The notes: generated by a model from the letters alone, not told the origin. A stretch of 9,482 nucleotides of DNA from Methylococcaceae bacterium (GCA_947484105.1 CANKON010000036.1:1-9482), one strand, 5' to 3'; shown: positions 1 through 6,150, numbered from the stretch's first letter. Made by a program: numbers and translations.

Positions 1-451
1 ATTCAGGCGGTAAATTTAATTTGCTCAATGTCGATTCGACGCGCTGTTGAAACGCCCAGCCGTCACGCGATTCTAATTCGTGCTGCAAATTACCGAGTTC
101 ATTTAAGGCTTTTTCGTCTTCATAATCCATCGTCAACGACAAATCGTGATAACGCGCAATAATTTCACCCAAATCGCCTAAACCGCTTGCGACAGCATCG
201 TAAATGGTCGCTTCATCGGGCAATTCGGGATTTTGTGCCAACCACGCAAGGCGCAATTCAGGTTGCCGCCAAACATCGCCTTCGTCAGCGTGAATATCAT
301 TGGCGATAATTTTCATCAACGTGGATTTGCCTTCGCCGTTGCGACCTAATAATCCGACACGTTCGCCTGCATCAAGTTGGAAATCTGCATTTTTAAGCAG
401 CGCGTGTGTGCCGAAGGCAATTGAAACGTTTGATAATCTTAGTAGTGGCAT
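1..451 (-). CDS. uup: Uup-type ABC-F ATPase, N-terminal part (runs off window)
   Basis: This is the first 150 codons of an ABC-F family protein, cut by the left window edge; the full protein would be roughly 630 residues. ABC-F proteins are soluble twin-ATPase proteins without membrane domains that act on ribosomes or nucleic acids; Uup is linked to ribosome function and to suppression of transposon excision. The visible part holds the first Walker A motif (GRNGEGKST, residues 36-44), preceded by the usual short strand-rich start. A segment containing RYHDLS follows, and then a helical stretch rich in Glu and Leu that matches the Uup insertion region as I recall it from E. coli. The start is the ATG at 451-449. 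No Shine-Dalgarno sequence precedes it, only an A-rich leader. An 81-base gap separates it from the TM2 gene upstream, so it probably has its own promoter. The Uup assignment over other ABC-F members rests on overall resemblance of this N-terminal part. Confidence 0.88.
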   Translation of the reverse strand, partial: MPLLRLSNVSIAFGTHALLKNADFQLDAGERVGLLGRNGEGKSTLMKIIANDIHADEGDVWRQPELRLAWLAQNPELPDEATIYDAVASGLGDLGEIIARYHDLSLTMDYEDEKALNELGNLQHELESRDGWAFQQRVESTLSKLNLPPE

Positions 452-482
452 TTTTTAGTTTTTAATTGTGGAAGTAATTGTT

Positions 483-511
483 TTTTTATCGCGTAAATTT
501 TTATTCACCAA
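483..511 (-). promoter_or_regulatory. Candidate promoter for uup
   Basis: On the minus strand TTGGTG (511-506) is followed after 17 bases by TAAAAA (488-483), giving an acceptable but weak sigma-70 pair and a leader of about 25 bases before the uup ATG. The 5-bp inverted repeat TTGAC-A-GTCAA (522-532) lies just upstream, directly after the TM2 gene stop codon. No clear terminator is visible for the upstream operon, so read-through into uup is also possible. Confidence 0.28.
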
Positions 512-532
512 TACCTGATATTTGACAGTCAA

Positions 533-949
533 TCATTTCAAGGGACGACCTTTTGAATCTTTGTGGATATGTCCTGCAAAAAGTAAAACGGCATCAATAA
601 ATCCCCACAATAAACCATAACCGTGCGTTAAAACCGTAAAAGCCAATTGCGCGAATCCTAATTTATAAAATCCCAAATAAAAACGGTGTGCGCCGACTGC
701 GCCTAGAAAAAATGCTAACGTCGTTGCAATCCAACGTTTTTTCACGCCTTCAACTAATTTTGTCGATTCAGCAACTAAACGCATATTCACAACTACGCCA
801 TCTTTCACTTCAAACGTCACTTCGTCGCCTGAATCAGGCGGCACGCTGGATTTCCAACTGGCTTCGTCAAATGCAAAAAAATCATCTTGGCTTTTGACCA
901 GTCCTGTTTGTTTTTCGCTGTCGTAAGATTCAATTTGCCCAATAATCAT
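533..949 (-). CDS. Cold-shock-like domain plus TM2 domain membrane protein
   Basis: This 138-residue protein has two parts. Residues 1-58 look like a small OB-fold of the cold-shock type: G4, the pair G16-L17, the aromatic run F24-F25-A26-F27, and a P-x-x-G-D-E-V-x-F stretch (38-46) followed by V-x-D/N-G and N55. Residues 70-125 form a TM2 domain. It has a basic KKRW start, a first hydrophobic helix (about 73-86), the family signature GAHRFYLG (86-93), and a second helix ending in WGFID (115-119). The C-terminal tail is basic (KDSKGRPLK). TM2 domains occur in small membrane proteins of mostly unknown function, and I do not know the role of this one. It overlaps the upstream gene by four bases (ATGA, 949-946), so it is probably translated by coupling. 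A GGAA sequence lies seven bases before the ATG. The nucleic-acid-binding idea for the N-terminal half is inference from fold resemblance. Confidence 0.85.
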   Translation of the reverse strand: MIIGQIESYDSEKQTGLVKSQDDFFAFDEASWKSSVPPDSGDEVTFEVKDGVVVNMRLVAESTKLVEGVKKRWIATTLAFFLGAVGAHRFYLGFYKLGFAQLAFTVLTHGYGLLWGFIDAVLLFAGHIHKDSKGRPLK

Positions 950-1164
950 TGTGATTTTCCGTCTAACTGGTTAAGTTTTTCTTCTAAAATGAGTGCGTCA
1001 CGTTCTAATTCTGTGACTTGCTTATAAAAAATTTCAACTTCCGCATTTGCAGGTAAATCGCGGGTTTCTTCTTGCAAGAATTCTGCAACGTTGAGTTGTA
1101 ACGTTCTTAGCGTTTCTTCGTGCCACGATTTTCCTGCGTTAAAAAGTGTTTCTAAAATCATCAT
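946..1164 (-). CDS. Small UbiJ C-terminus-like helical protein lacking the SCP2 domain
   Basis: A 72-residue, probably all-helical, acidic protein directly after ubiE. Its ATG (1164-1162) overlaps the ubiE stop as TAATG, and a second ATG follows at once. There is no clear Shine-Dalgarno sequence, so translation is probably coupled. Residues 25-70 can be laid without gaps on the C-terminal 46 residues of E. coli UbiJ as I remember it. Shared positions include V26-A27-E28, E32-E33, R35, P38, E42-V43, F46, E54-R55, L60, L64, L67 and K70, about 16 of 46. UbiJ is an accessory factor of the ubiquinone-synthesis complex. Its N-terminal SCP2 domain binds isoprenoid lipid and its C-terminal helices are the part expected to pair with UbiK. 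In E. coli the order is ubiE-ubiJ-ubiB; here the SCP2 part and ubiB are missing. L53, L60 and L67 are spaced by seven, which fits a coiled coil. The function is inferred from this similarity and position. A general coiled-coil protein is the alternative. Confidence 0.75.
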   Translation of the reverse strand: MMILETLFNAGKSWHEETLRTLQLNVAEFLQEETRDLPANAEVEIFYKQVTELERDALILEEKLNQLDGKSQ

Positions 1165-1907
1165 TAAATTTTATAACCGCGATGTACCGCCACAATGCCT
1201 TGTGTCATGTTGTAAAAATTGCAGCGTTCTAAACCTGCGTCTTCCATCATTGTTTTTAATTCAGCTTGTTTAGGGTGCATTCGGATGGATTCCGCTAAAT
1301 AACGGTAACTTTCTTCATCATTTGCCACGAATCGCCCGATTTTTGGCAATAATTTAAATGAATAAAAATCATAAACTTTTTCGGTAATCGGGTCGATTGG
1401 GTGTGAAAATTCCAACACAATGACGCATCCACCAGGTTTTAAAACGCGGTGCATTGAACGCAATGCGGCGGCTTTATCCGTCACATTTCGCAAGCCAAAC
1501 GCAATACAAACACAATCAAACGTATTATCTGCAAATGGCAAACATTCTGCGTTCACTTGTGCGTAACGAATGCCTGTTAAACCACGGTCAATTAAACGGT
1601 CACGTCCCGTATTTAACATCGCGGCGTTAATGTCAGCTAAAACAACTTGTCCTGTTGCGCCGATTTTTTGATTGAATAATGTGGTTAAATCGCCTGTTCC
1701 GCCTGCTAAATCTAATACTTTGTAACCTTCTCGAACGTTGCTCAAATCAACGGCAACACGCTTCCAAATTCGGTGAATACCGAGTGACATTAAATCGTTC
1801 ATGATGTCGTAACGCTCTGCAACGGAATCAAAAACGCCGCGAACTAATTTGACTTTATCTTGAGTGGCGACTTCTTTAAAGCCAAAATGAGTGGTGTTTT
1901 GCGTCAT
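1164..1907 (-). CDS. ubiE: Demethylmenaquinone / 2-octaprenyl-6-methoxy-benzoquinol C-methyltransferase UbiE
   Basis: A 247-residue class I SAM-dependent methyltransferase that performs the C-methylation step of ubiquinone synthesis and, where menaquinone is made, the last step of that pathway. The N-terminal TTHFGFKEV (5-13) and the segment with [17 protein letters not shown] (25-41) are typical of UbiE. The SAM-binding motif I is LDLAGGTGD (65-73). Further on come [19 protein letters not shown] and LKPGG followed by LEFSHP, all characteristic of the family. The length is close to the usual 250. The start is the ATG at 1907-1905, preceded by an AAAGGA ribosome site at good spacing. The reading frame stays open upstream to a TTG at 1985, but that would add 26 residues unlike any UbiE. 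A good -10 box lies between the two. folK is upstream and the UbiJ-like gene overlaps downstream by one base. Confidence 0.96.
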   Translation of the reverse strand: MTQNTTHFGFKEVATQDKVKLVRGVFDSVAERYDIMNDLMSLGIHRIWKRVAVDLSNVREGYKVLDLAGGTGDLTTLFNQKIGATGQVVLADINAAMLNTGRDRLIDRGLTGIRYAQVNAECLPFADNTFDCVCIAFGLRNVTDKAAALRSMHRVLKPGGCVIVLEFSHPIDPITEKVYDFYSFKLLPKIGRFVANDEESYRYLAESIRMHPKQAELKTMMEDAGLERCNFYNMTQGIVAVHRGYKI

Positions 1908-1952
1908 GATTTTTCCTTTGCAAGCAATAAAAAGAGGATTTAAAAGCGGTGA

Positions 1953-1958
1953 ATTATA
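1953..1958 (-). promoter_or_regulatory. Probable -10 box of the ubiE promoter
   Basis: Read on the minus strand, a consensus TATAAT lies at 1958-1953 in the 74-base gap between folK and ubiE. It would place the transcript start near 1946, about 40 bases before the ubiE ATG. The best -35 candidate, TTGAAT (1985-1980), sits 21 bases upstream, which is too far for an ideal pair, so the promoter may rely on an activator or on the strong -10. This site lies inside the N-terminal extension that a TTG start at 1985 would require. Confidence 0.55.
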
Positions 1959-1981
1959 GCGTTTTTTGGATTTTAAATAAT

Positions 1982-2428
1982 TCAAAATGATACAAACATT
2001 TCACGATACGTTTTTTTCAAAAGGGGATGAATCAAATCGGGCGCAATATCTGCGAGTGGTTGCAACACAAACCGGTATTTTTCAATATCATCGCGGGGCA
2101 ATTTTAAAATGCCGTCATCAATAATTACGTCGCCAAACAACAATAAATCTAAATCCAACGTCCGTGGCGTAAATTTTTGACTATTCAGTAATCGTCCGTG
2201 TTTGAATTCCAATTCGCGCAATTTTTCAAAAATGGTGTGTGCTGACAAATCTGTTTCAAAACTAACGACTAAATTGTAAAAATCCTCGCCATCAAATCCG
2301 ACGGCGGCGGTTTCGTAAATCGGTGAAATCGTCAATTCACCAAACGTTTCGCGCAATGAATTCAAACCCGCTTCGATGTTTTTTTCTTTGTCGACATTGC
2401 TGCCGACGCTGACGTAGCACGCGGTCAT
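1982..2428 (-). CDS. folK: 2-amino-4-hydroxy-6-hydroxymethyldihydropteridine pyrophosphokinase FolK (HPPK)
   Basis: A 148-residue HPPK, the enzyme that moves pyrophosphate from ATP to 6-hydroxymethyl-7,8-dihydropterin in folate synthesis. The N-terminal VSVGSN (6-11) is the family start motif. The signature [13 protein letters not shown] (88-100) carries the two magnesium-binding aspartates, D92 and D94. R79 lies in the HGR turn before it. The block [18 protein letters not shown] near the C-terminus matches the family's R-x-F-V-L-x-P-L...AP...HP end. Its ATG (2428-2426) overlaps the folB stop as TAATG, so the two folate genes are almost certainly cotranscribed and coupled. A candidate promoter for ubiE lies just past the folK stop, so ubiE may be expressed both from the folBK transcript and on its own. 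Confidence 0.95.
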   Translation of the reverse strand: MTACYVSVGSNVDKEKNIEAGLNSLRETFGELTISPIYETAAVGFDGEDFYNLVVSFETDLSAHTIFEKLRELEFKHGRLLNSQKFTPRTLDLDLLLFGDVIIDDGILKLPRDDIEKYRFVLQPLADIAPDLIHPLLKKTYREMFVSF

Positions 2429-2784
2429 TAGCGATTCCCGCGTTCCATAATCACGCCGACGTTAATATCTGCGCCCACTGCGCCTTTTTTATTGACGGTC
2501 AATTTCACCCACGAAACCCCAAATTCTGTTTGAATCAACCGAATCATTTCTGCGGCTAATTTTTCAATCAAAAAGAATTCACTTTGTCCCACAAATTCCA
2601 CCAATCGGTCAAAAACCGCTTTGTAATTAAGGGCGTGTAAAATATCGTCCGATTCCGCCGCTGGCTGACAATCAAATGCCATTTCCAAATCAAAAATAAG
2701 CGTTTGTTTGGCTTCGCGTTCCCAATCGAAAATCCCGATTAACGTGTCAATATGAACGTCGCGTAAGAAAATGATGTCTGTCAT
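2428..2784 (-). CDS. folB: Dihydroneopterin aldolase FolB
   Basis: A 118-residue DHNA, which splits 7,8-dihydroneopterin into 6-hydroxymethyl-7,8-dihydropterin and glycolaldehyde and may also epimerise it. The product is the substrate of FolK, encoded next. Visible family features are IGIFDWER (16-23) with the substrate-binding E22, ALNYKAV with the catalytic-site Tyr at 54, and FFLIEKLAAEMI with the pterin-anchoring Glu. Near the C-terminus lies KKGAV, whose first lysine (K99) aligns with the catalytic Lys of the usual K-P-G-A motif; the proline is replaced by a second lysine. The ending VGVIMERGN is typical. Its ATG faces away from plsY across a 101-base divergent gap, an arrangement also known from E. 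coli and relatives. Confidence 0.95.
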   Translation of the reverse strand: MTDIIFLRDVHIDTLIGIFDWEREAKQTLIFDLEMAFDCQPAAESDDILHALNYKAVFDRLVEFVGQSEFFLIEKLAAEMIRLIQTEFGVSWVKLTVNKKGAVGADINVGVIMERGNR

Positions 2785-2800
2785 GTTTGCTGATTTTCCG

Positions 2801-2829
2801 ATTATGATATGGCGTTAAAAAGAGCGTAA
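2801..2829 (-). promoter_or_regulatory. Candidate folB promoter in the folB/plsY divergent gap
   Basis: On the minus strand TTACGC (2829-2824) and CATAAT (2806-2801) are 17 bases apart, a modest sigma-70 pair pointing at folB. The predicted start would leave a leader of only about ten bases. The same 101-base gap must also hold the plsY promoter; the best plus-strand -10 is TTAAAA (2815-2820), without a convincing -35. Confidence 0.3.
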
Positions 2830-2885
2830 GAATGCCGCAAAGTCGGGATGCTTACAAGTTTTCACCCTGTTTTGACGAGGTCAAA

Positions 2886-3458
2886 ATGATTTTAAGTTTA
2901 TTGGTTTTGTTTGCGTATTTGCTTGGTTCATTGTCGAGCGCGATTATTGTTTGTCGTTTAATGGGTTTGCCTGACCCGCGTCAAGAAGGTTCTGGCAATC
3001 CTGGCGCAACCAATGTGATGCGAATTGGCGGTAAAAAAGCCGCAGGAATTACATTTTTTGGTGATTTTTTAAAAGGTTTGATTCCCGTTTTGATTGCCAA
3101 ATTTATCGGCGCACCCTCCGCTTTTTGGGGCATTGTTGGCATTGCTGCATTTTTGGGACATTTATATCCCGTCTTCTTCGGATTTAAAGGCGGCAAAGGC
3201 GTTGCCACCTCAGCAGGCGTTTTATTCGGTTTTGATTTACTTGTCGGCGGCGCATTTGGATTGACGTGGTTTGCTATTTACAAACTTGGCAAAATTTCAT
3301 CTCTTGCGGCGTTAATTACGTCTGCGCTTTCACCGATTTATGCGTGGTTTTTAACCAATGACCCCGTTTTGACATTTTTCACCGCGATAATGACAGGGCT
3401 TTTGCTTTATCGACACGAAAGCAATATCCGCCGTTTATTGGCAAAAGAAGAACGTTAA
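2886..3458 (+). CDS. plsY: Acyl-phosphate:glycerol-3-phosphate acyltransferase PlsY
   Basis: A 190-residue integral membrane enzyme that acylates glycerol-3-phosphate with acyl-phosphate (made by PlsX), the first step of phospholipid synthesis. Hydrophobic helices fill most of the sequence. The three conserved cytoplasmic motifs are present: EGSGNPGATN with R46 (34-46), FKGGKGVAT (100-108), and HESNIRRL near the end (H177, N180). GDFLKG (59-64) with K63 is also typical. The start chosen is the ATG at 2886, which has a GAGG ribosome site six bases upstream and begins directly with the first membrane helix. An in-frame ATG at 2832 would add 18 polar residues without a good ribosome site. phoR starts 16 bases after the stop, so they are probably cotranscribed. 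Confidence 0.95.
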   Translation: MILSLLVLFAYLLGSLSSAIIVCRLMGLPDPRQEGSGNPGATNVMRIGGKKAAGITFFGDFLKGLIPVLIAKFIGAPSAFWGIVGIAAFLGHLYPVFFGFKGGKGVATSAGVLFGFDLLVGGAFGLTWFAIYKLGKISSLAALITSALSPIYAWFLTNDPVLTFFTAIMTGLLLYRHESNIRRLLAKEER

Positions 3459-3474
3459 TTATTTGGATTAAAAA

Positions 3475-4752
3475 ATGGTGATTTGGCAGCGTGAAATTTT
3501 GACGTTTTTAGGGCTATTTTTAGTCGTTTGCGTCATTGGTTTTTTTACAAAATTATTTGTGCCGTTATTTTTTTTGCTAACGCTGTTTTTGTTAGGGCGG
3601 CATTTATATCAAATTCACCGTTTTGAAAAATGGTTGCGAACGGGCGGACGTAGCACTTATCCGAAAACGACAGGTGTTTGGGAAGAATTGTATTACCACG
3701 TTTATCGCATTAAAAAAAACAACAAACGTCGCAAAAAACAACTTAGCAAAATGGTCGATCAATTTCGACAATCCACCGAAGCCTTGCCCGATGCTGCCGT
3801 CGTTTTAAATGCAAGCGACGAAATCGAATGGGCAAATAAAGCCGCCCGCGAAGTTTTAGGATTGAAACGTTCTGATAAAGGGCAACGCATTCCGAATTTA
3901 ATCCGATTTCCTGAATTTATTCAGTATTTAAAATCGAAGCAATATGATGAACCTGTAACAGTGCCTTCACCCGTAAATGAAAATGTGACGTTAGCCGTCC
4001 GAATTATCAATTACGGTGTCGGTTTGCGTTTATTGTTGGCACAAGATGTGACGCAATTAAAACAAATGGAGCGGATGCGAAAAGATTTTGTGGCGAATGT
4101 GTCACACGAATTACGCACGCCCTTGACGGTTATTAAAGGTTATATCGAAACGCTTCAAGATTTTGATGAGGGCGATTCGCCATTGCTGACAACCTCTTTG
4201 AAAAATATGCAGGGACAAACGGATCGAATGCAACATTTGGTGGACGATTTATTGTTACTCGCGCATTTAGAAACCAAAAATAAAAAGCATGAAGTCGTCA
4301 ATATTCCCACATTACTAAAACAAATCTGCAACGAAAATGACGCGACCTTAGAACTGGGACGAATTCAATTAACATTGGATTCGGATGCTTATTTGTTCGG
4401 TGAAGAAAATGAATTACGCAGTGCCTTTACAAATTTATTGGGCAATGCTTTGAAATACTCGCCCGAAGAAACGACGGTAAAAATTCGGTGGCATCAAACC
4501 GAAAATGCTTTGCTACTTGATGTGATTGATGAAGGAGAAGGACTTTCTCAAAGTGATATTGTGCGAGTCACTGAACGTTTTTACCGTGTTGAAGCCAAAC
4601 GTACTAAAAAAATAAATGGAACGGGGTTGGGATTAGCGATTGTGAAACACGTTTTAATGCGGCATGATGCTCAACTCATTATTCGCAGTGAATGGGGAAA
4701 AGGCAGCTGTTTTCAATGTGCTTTTCCGTTAAAACGTTTAAGGCGAAAATGA
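3475..4752 (+). CDS. phoR: PhoR-type phosphate regulon sensor histidine kinase
   Basis: A 425-residue membrane histidine kinase close to the E. coli PhoR length. Two closely spaced hydrophobic helices (about 8-24 and 27-41) with almost no periplasmic loop, then a basic linker (KKNNKRRKKQ, about 80-89), are typical of PhoR, which reads phosphate status through PhoU and the Pst transporter rather than a sensor loop. A PAS-like domain covers about 95-190. The kinase core has the H-box FVANVSHELRTPL with phospho-acceptor H211, the N-box with N324, the G1 box DEGEG (352-356) and the G2 box GTGLGL (382-387). All catalytic motifs are intact. Its usual partner, the response regulator gene phoB, is normally directly upstream but is not in this window; plsY is there instead. 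A weak GGAT precedes the ATG. Another PAS-containing kinase of the same subgroup is possible, but the membrane layout argues for PhoR. Confidence 0.88.
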   Translation: MVIWQREILTFLGLFLVVCVIGFFTKLFVPLFFLLTLFLLGRHLYQIHRFEKWLRTGGRSTYPKTTGVWEELYYHVYRIKKNNKRRKKQLSKMVDQFRQSTEALPDAAVVLNASDEIEWANKAAREVLGLKRSDKGQRIPNLIRFPEFIQYLKSKQYDEPVTVPSPVNENVTLAVRIINYGVGLRLLLAQDVTQLKQMERMRKDFVANVSHELRTPLTVIKGYIETLQDFDEGDSPLLTTSLKNMQGQTDRMQHLVDDLLLLAHLETKNKKHEVVNIPTLLKQICNENDATLELGRIQLTLDSDAYLFGEENELRSAFTNLLGNALKYSPEETTVKIRWHQTENALLLDVIDEGEGLSQSDIVRVTERFYRVEAKRTKKINGTGLGLAIVKHVLMRHDAQLIIRSEWGKGSCFQCAFPLKRLRRK

Positions 4753-4788
4753 AGTTTATTGCACGTCACTATGAGGAAGGATAGAGTC

Positions 4789-5379
4789 ATGAAAGAAAAA
4801 ATAAAAAAACTCTTAAACAACTTTTTAATCGGTATTTTTGCGGTCATTCCGCTTGTTATTGTCATTAACATTCTGTTTTTCGTGAAGGATTTAATGGCGG
4901 ATATGGTTCGTTTTGTTTATGGCTATGCAGATAACACGATTTACACCATTTTATTTTTGACATTAAGTTTTGTTGTGCTGGTTTCAATTGGGCATAAATT
5001 AGCGGTAGAAGGTCGCGTTTGGTTTTTGGCGTTGATTGATACGGTGATTGAGAAAATTCCATTCTTGAATACACTTTATCGTGTTTTGAAAAAAGTGATT
5101 AGTATGTTTTCGTCACAAAATCAAACTGTAGCGAAAGAAGTGGTTTATGTGGAATATCCTAAAGACGGCGTTTGGGTTCCCGCGTATGTGACTAACCGCT
5201 TTGAGACGAAATATGTGCTGTTTATTCCGACATCACCTAATCCAACGTCAGGATTTACAGTCGTTGTTGATAAAAGCAAAGTGATAAAATCTAAAATGAA
5301 CATCGAGGAAGCAAGCAGTTTTATTGTGAGTATCGGTGTGGATTACGACAAAATCTCAGAATTAAACAATCTTCCTTAA
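4789..5379 (+). CDS. DUF502 family membrane protein
   Basis: A 196-residue protein of the DUF502 family, membrane proteins of unknown biochemical role found in many bacteria and related to plant COV-like proteins. Two hydrophobic helices lie at about 12-32 and 50-68. The family core is visible: IPFLNTLYRVLKKV (90-103), a VEYPKDGVW strand (121-129), the hallmark PTSPNPTSGF (147-156), and a final stretch beginning NIEEASSFIVSIG. The start chosen is the ATG at 4789, which has AGGAAGGA seven bases upstream. An upstream TTG (4759) and an ATG (4771) in the same frame lack such a site. It begins 36 bases after phoR and is followed by a strong terminator, so it appears to be the last gene of a plsY-phoR-DUF502 transcript. 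I know of no established link to phosphate sensing. Confidence 0.9.
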   Translation: MKEKIKKLLNNFLIGIFAVIPLVIVINILFFVKDLMADMVRFVYGYADNTIYTILFLTLSFVVLVSIGHKLAVEGRVWFLALIDTVIEKIPFLNTLYRVLKKVISMFSSQNQTVAKEVVYVEYPKDGVWVPAYVTNRFETKYVLFIPTSPNPTSGFTVVVDKSKVIKSKMNIEEASSFIVSIGVDYDKISELNNLP

Positions 5380-5405
5380 AAATTGGGTTGATTTCTTCTT
5401 TTACA

Positions 5406-5443
5406 AAAACGCTCTGACATTAAAAATCAGGGCGTTTTGTTTT
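5406..5443 (+). terminator. Rho-independent terminator after the plsY-phoR-DUF502 operon
   Basis: A 12-bp stem with one G-U pair (AAAACGCTCTGA at 5406-5417 against TCAGGGCGTTTT at 5427-5438) closes a nine-base loop. It is followed by T-rich sequence with one G interruption. It lies 27 bases past the DUF502 stop, the expected place for an operon end. Confidence 0.9.
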
Positions 5444-5455
5444 GTGATTGATTTT

Positions 5456-5475
5456 AAATCGGTAACTAAATCGGT
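5456..5475. repeat. Tandem AAATCGGT half-sites upstream of fabA
   Basis: AAATCGGT occurs at 5456-5463 and again at 5468-5475, with four bases (AACT) between them, giving a 12-base period. Direct half-sites at near-helical spacing can be a regulator binding site. It lies about 150 bases before the fabA start. The bases are certain; the regulatory role is only a suggestion. Confidence 0.4.
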
Positions 5476-5482
5476 TTTATCT

Positions 5483-5514
5483 CTGTCAAACCTATTTTTT
5501 CTAGGCAAAGACAG
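5483..5514. other. Second hairpin in the fabA upstream region
   Basis: CTGTC (5483-5487) pairs with GACAG (5510-5514), and inside it CCTA (5491-5494) pairs with TAGG (5502-5505) across a T-rich seven-base loop. An A-rich internal loop separates the two helices. No run of T follows, so it is not a standard intrinsic terminator. It could be an operator-like palindrome or a weak structure. Confidence 0.35.
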
Positions 5515-5570
5515 TGGGATTTTTCGACTAATTTAATAAAAATTGAGCTGATTTTTTTCAGTGACTGTTA

Positions 5571-5576
5571 GATAAT
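5571..5576 (+). promoter_or_regulatory. Candidate -10 box of the fabAB promoter
   Basis: GATAAT at 5571-5576 is the best -10 match before fabA and would give a leader of roughly 40 bases. Upstream, TTGAGC (5543-5548) is the nearest -35-like hexamer, but the gap is 22 bases. A second possible -10, TATAAG, is at 5592-5597. A poor -35 would fit a promoter needing an activator; in E. coli fabA is activated by FadR and repressed by FabR, but I do not recognise either site here. Confidence 0.4.
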
Positions 5577-5624
5577 GCCTCGCAACTTACTTATAAGAAT
5601 AACTACAAAAAGGTTTTAAGACTC

Positions 5625-6140
5625 ATGCAGAGACAATCCAGTTTCACCCGCGAAGAATTACTTCAATCTGGTCGTGGCGAATTATACGGACCAGCAAACG
5701 CACAACTTCCTTTGCCGAATATGTTAATGATGGACAGAATTACGCATATTTCTGACGAAGGTGGCACATTCGATAAAGGTGAAATTATCGCCGAACTCGA
5801 TATTACGCCTGATTTATGGTTTTTCGATTGTCATTTTCAAGGCGACCCTGTGATGCCTGGTTGCTTAGGTTTAGATGCAATGTGGCAGTTGGTCGGCTTT
5901 TACTTATGTTGGATGGGAGGACCTGGGAAAGGTCGCGCACTTGGCGTTGGCGAAGTGAAATTCACTGGGCAAGTGTTACCAACGGCTAAAAAAGTTACTT
6001 ATCGCGTCAATTTGAAGCGTGTGATTATGCGTAAATTGGTCATGGGCATTGCAGATGCAACGATGGAAGTTGATGGCAAAGTAATTTACGAAGCCACCGA
6101 TTTGCGCGTCGGTTTATTTACGTCTACGGAAAATTTTTAG
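5625..6140 (+). CDS. fabA: 3-hydroxydecanoyl-ACP dehydratase/isomerase FabA
   Basis: A 171-residue hot-dog-fold enzyme, the same size as E. coli FabA and very similar to it throughout. It dehydrates 3-hydroxydecanoyl-ACP to trans-2-decenoyl-ACP and isomerises it to cis-3-decenoyl-ACP, the branch point of anaerobic unsaturated fatty acid synthesis. The active-site residues are H70 in WFFDCHF and D84 in the segment [12 protein letters not shown]. The run [19 protein letters not shown] that follows is nearly invariant in FabA and distinguishes it from FabZ, which lacks isomerase activity. The ATG at 5625 has only a distant AAAAGG upstream, so initiation may be moderate. fabB follows 10 bases later, a fixed partnership in gammaproteobacteria. 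Confidence 0.98.
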   Translation: MQRQSSFTREELLQSGRGELYGPANAQLPLPNMLMMDRITHISDEGGTFDKGEIIAELDITPDLWFFDCHFQGDPVMPGCLGLDAMWQLVGFYLCWMGGPGKGRALGVGEVKFTGQVLPTAKKVTYRVNLKRVIMRKLVMGIADATMEVDGKVIYEATDLRVGLFTSTENF

Positions 6141-6150
6141 GAGCAAAACA

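Larger units (their letters stand above)
5377..5554 (+). repeat. Imperfect 18-bp direct repeat, two copies 160 bases apart
   Basis: The 18 bases at 5377-5394 and at 5537-5554 agree at 16 of 18 positions: TAAAAATTG, then G or A, G, T or C, then TGATTT. The first copy starts on the DUF502 stop codon; the second lies in the fabA promoter region. The repeat is read directly from the sequence. Whether it is a binding site, a duplication remnant or chance in AT-rich DNA is not known. Confidence 0.5.

Noticed and set aside
522..532. TTGAC-A-GTCAA palindrome as a terminator of the ubiE operon
   Set aside because: Five base pairs with a one-base centre cannot form a stable RNA hairpin; at most a short operator-like or -35-like sequence.
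688..897. Leu/Gln-rich plus-strand frame opposite the CSD-TM2 gene
   Set aside because: Shadow of a well-supported gene on the other strand, with skewed composition and no ribosome site.
1908..1985. N-terminal extension of UbiE from a TTG at 1985
   Set aside because: The start would be TTG, the 26 extra residues do not look like UbiE, a consensus -10 box lies inside, and the ATG at 1907 has a good ribosome site and gives normal length.
2981..3208. Proline-rich minus-strand frame opposite plsY
   Set aside because: Antisense image of the glycine-rich plsY motifs; no start signal.
5456..5475. Tandem AAATCGGT units as the start of a CRISPR array or iteron origin
   Set aside because: Only two 8-base units with four bases between them; no further copies, no spacers and no replication gene nearby.
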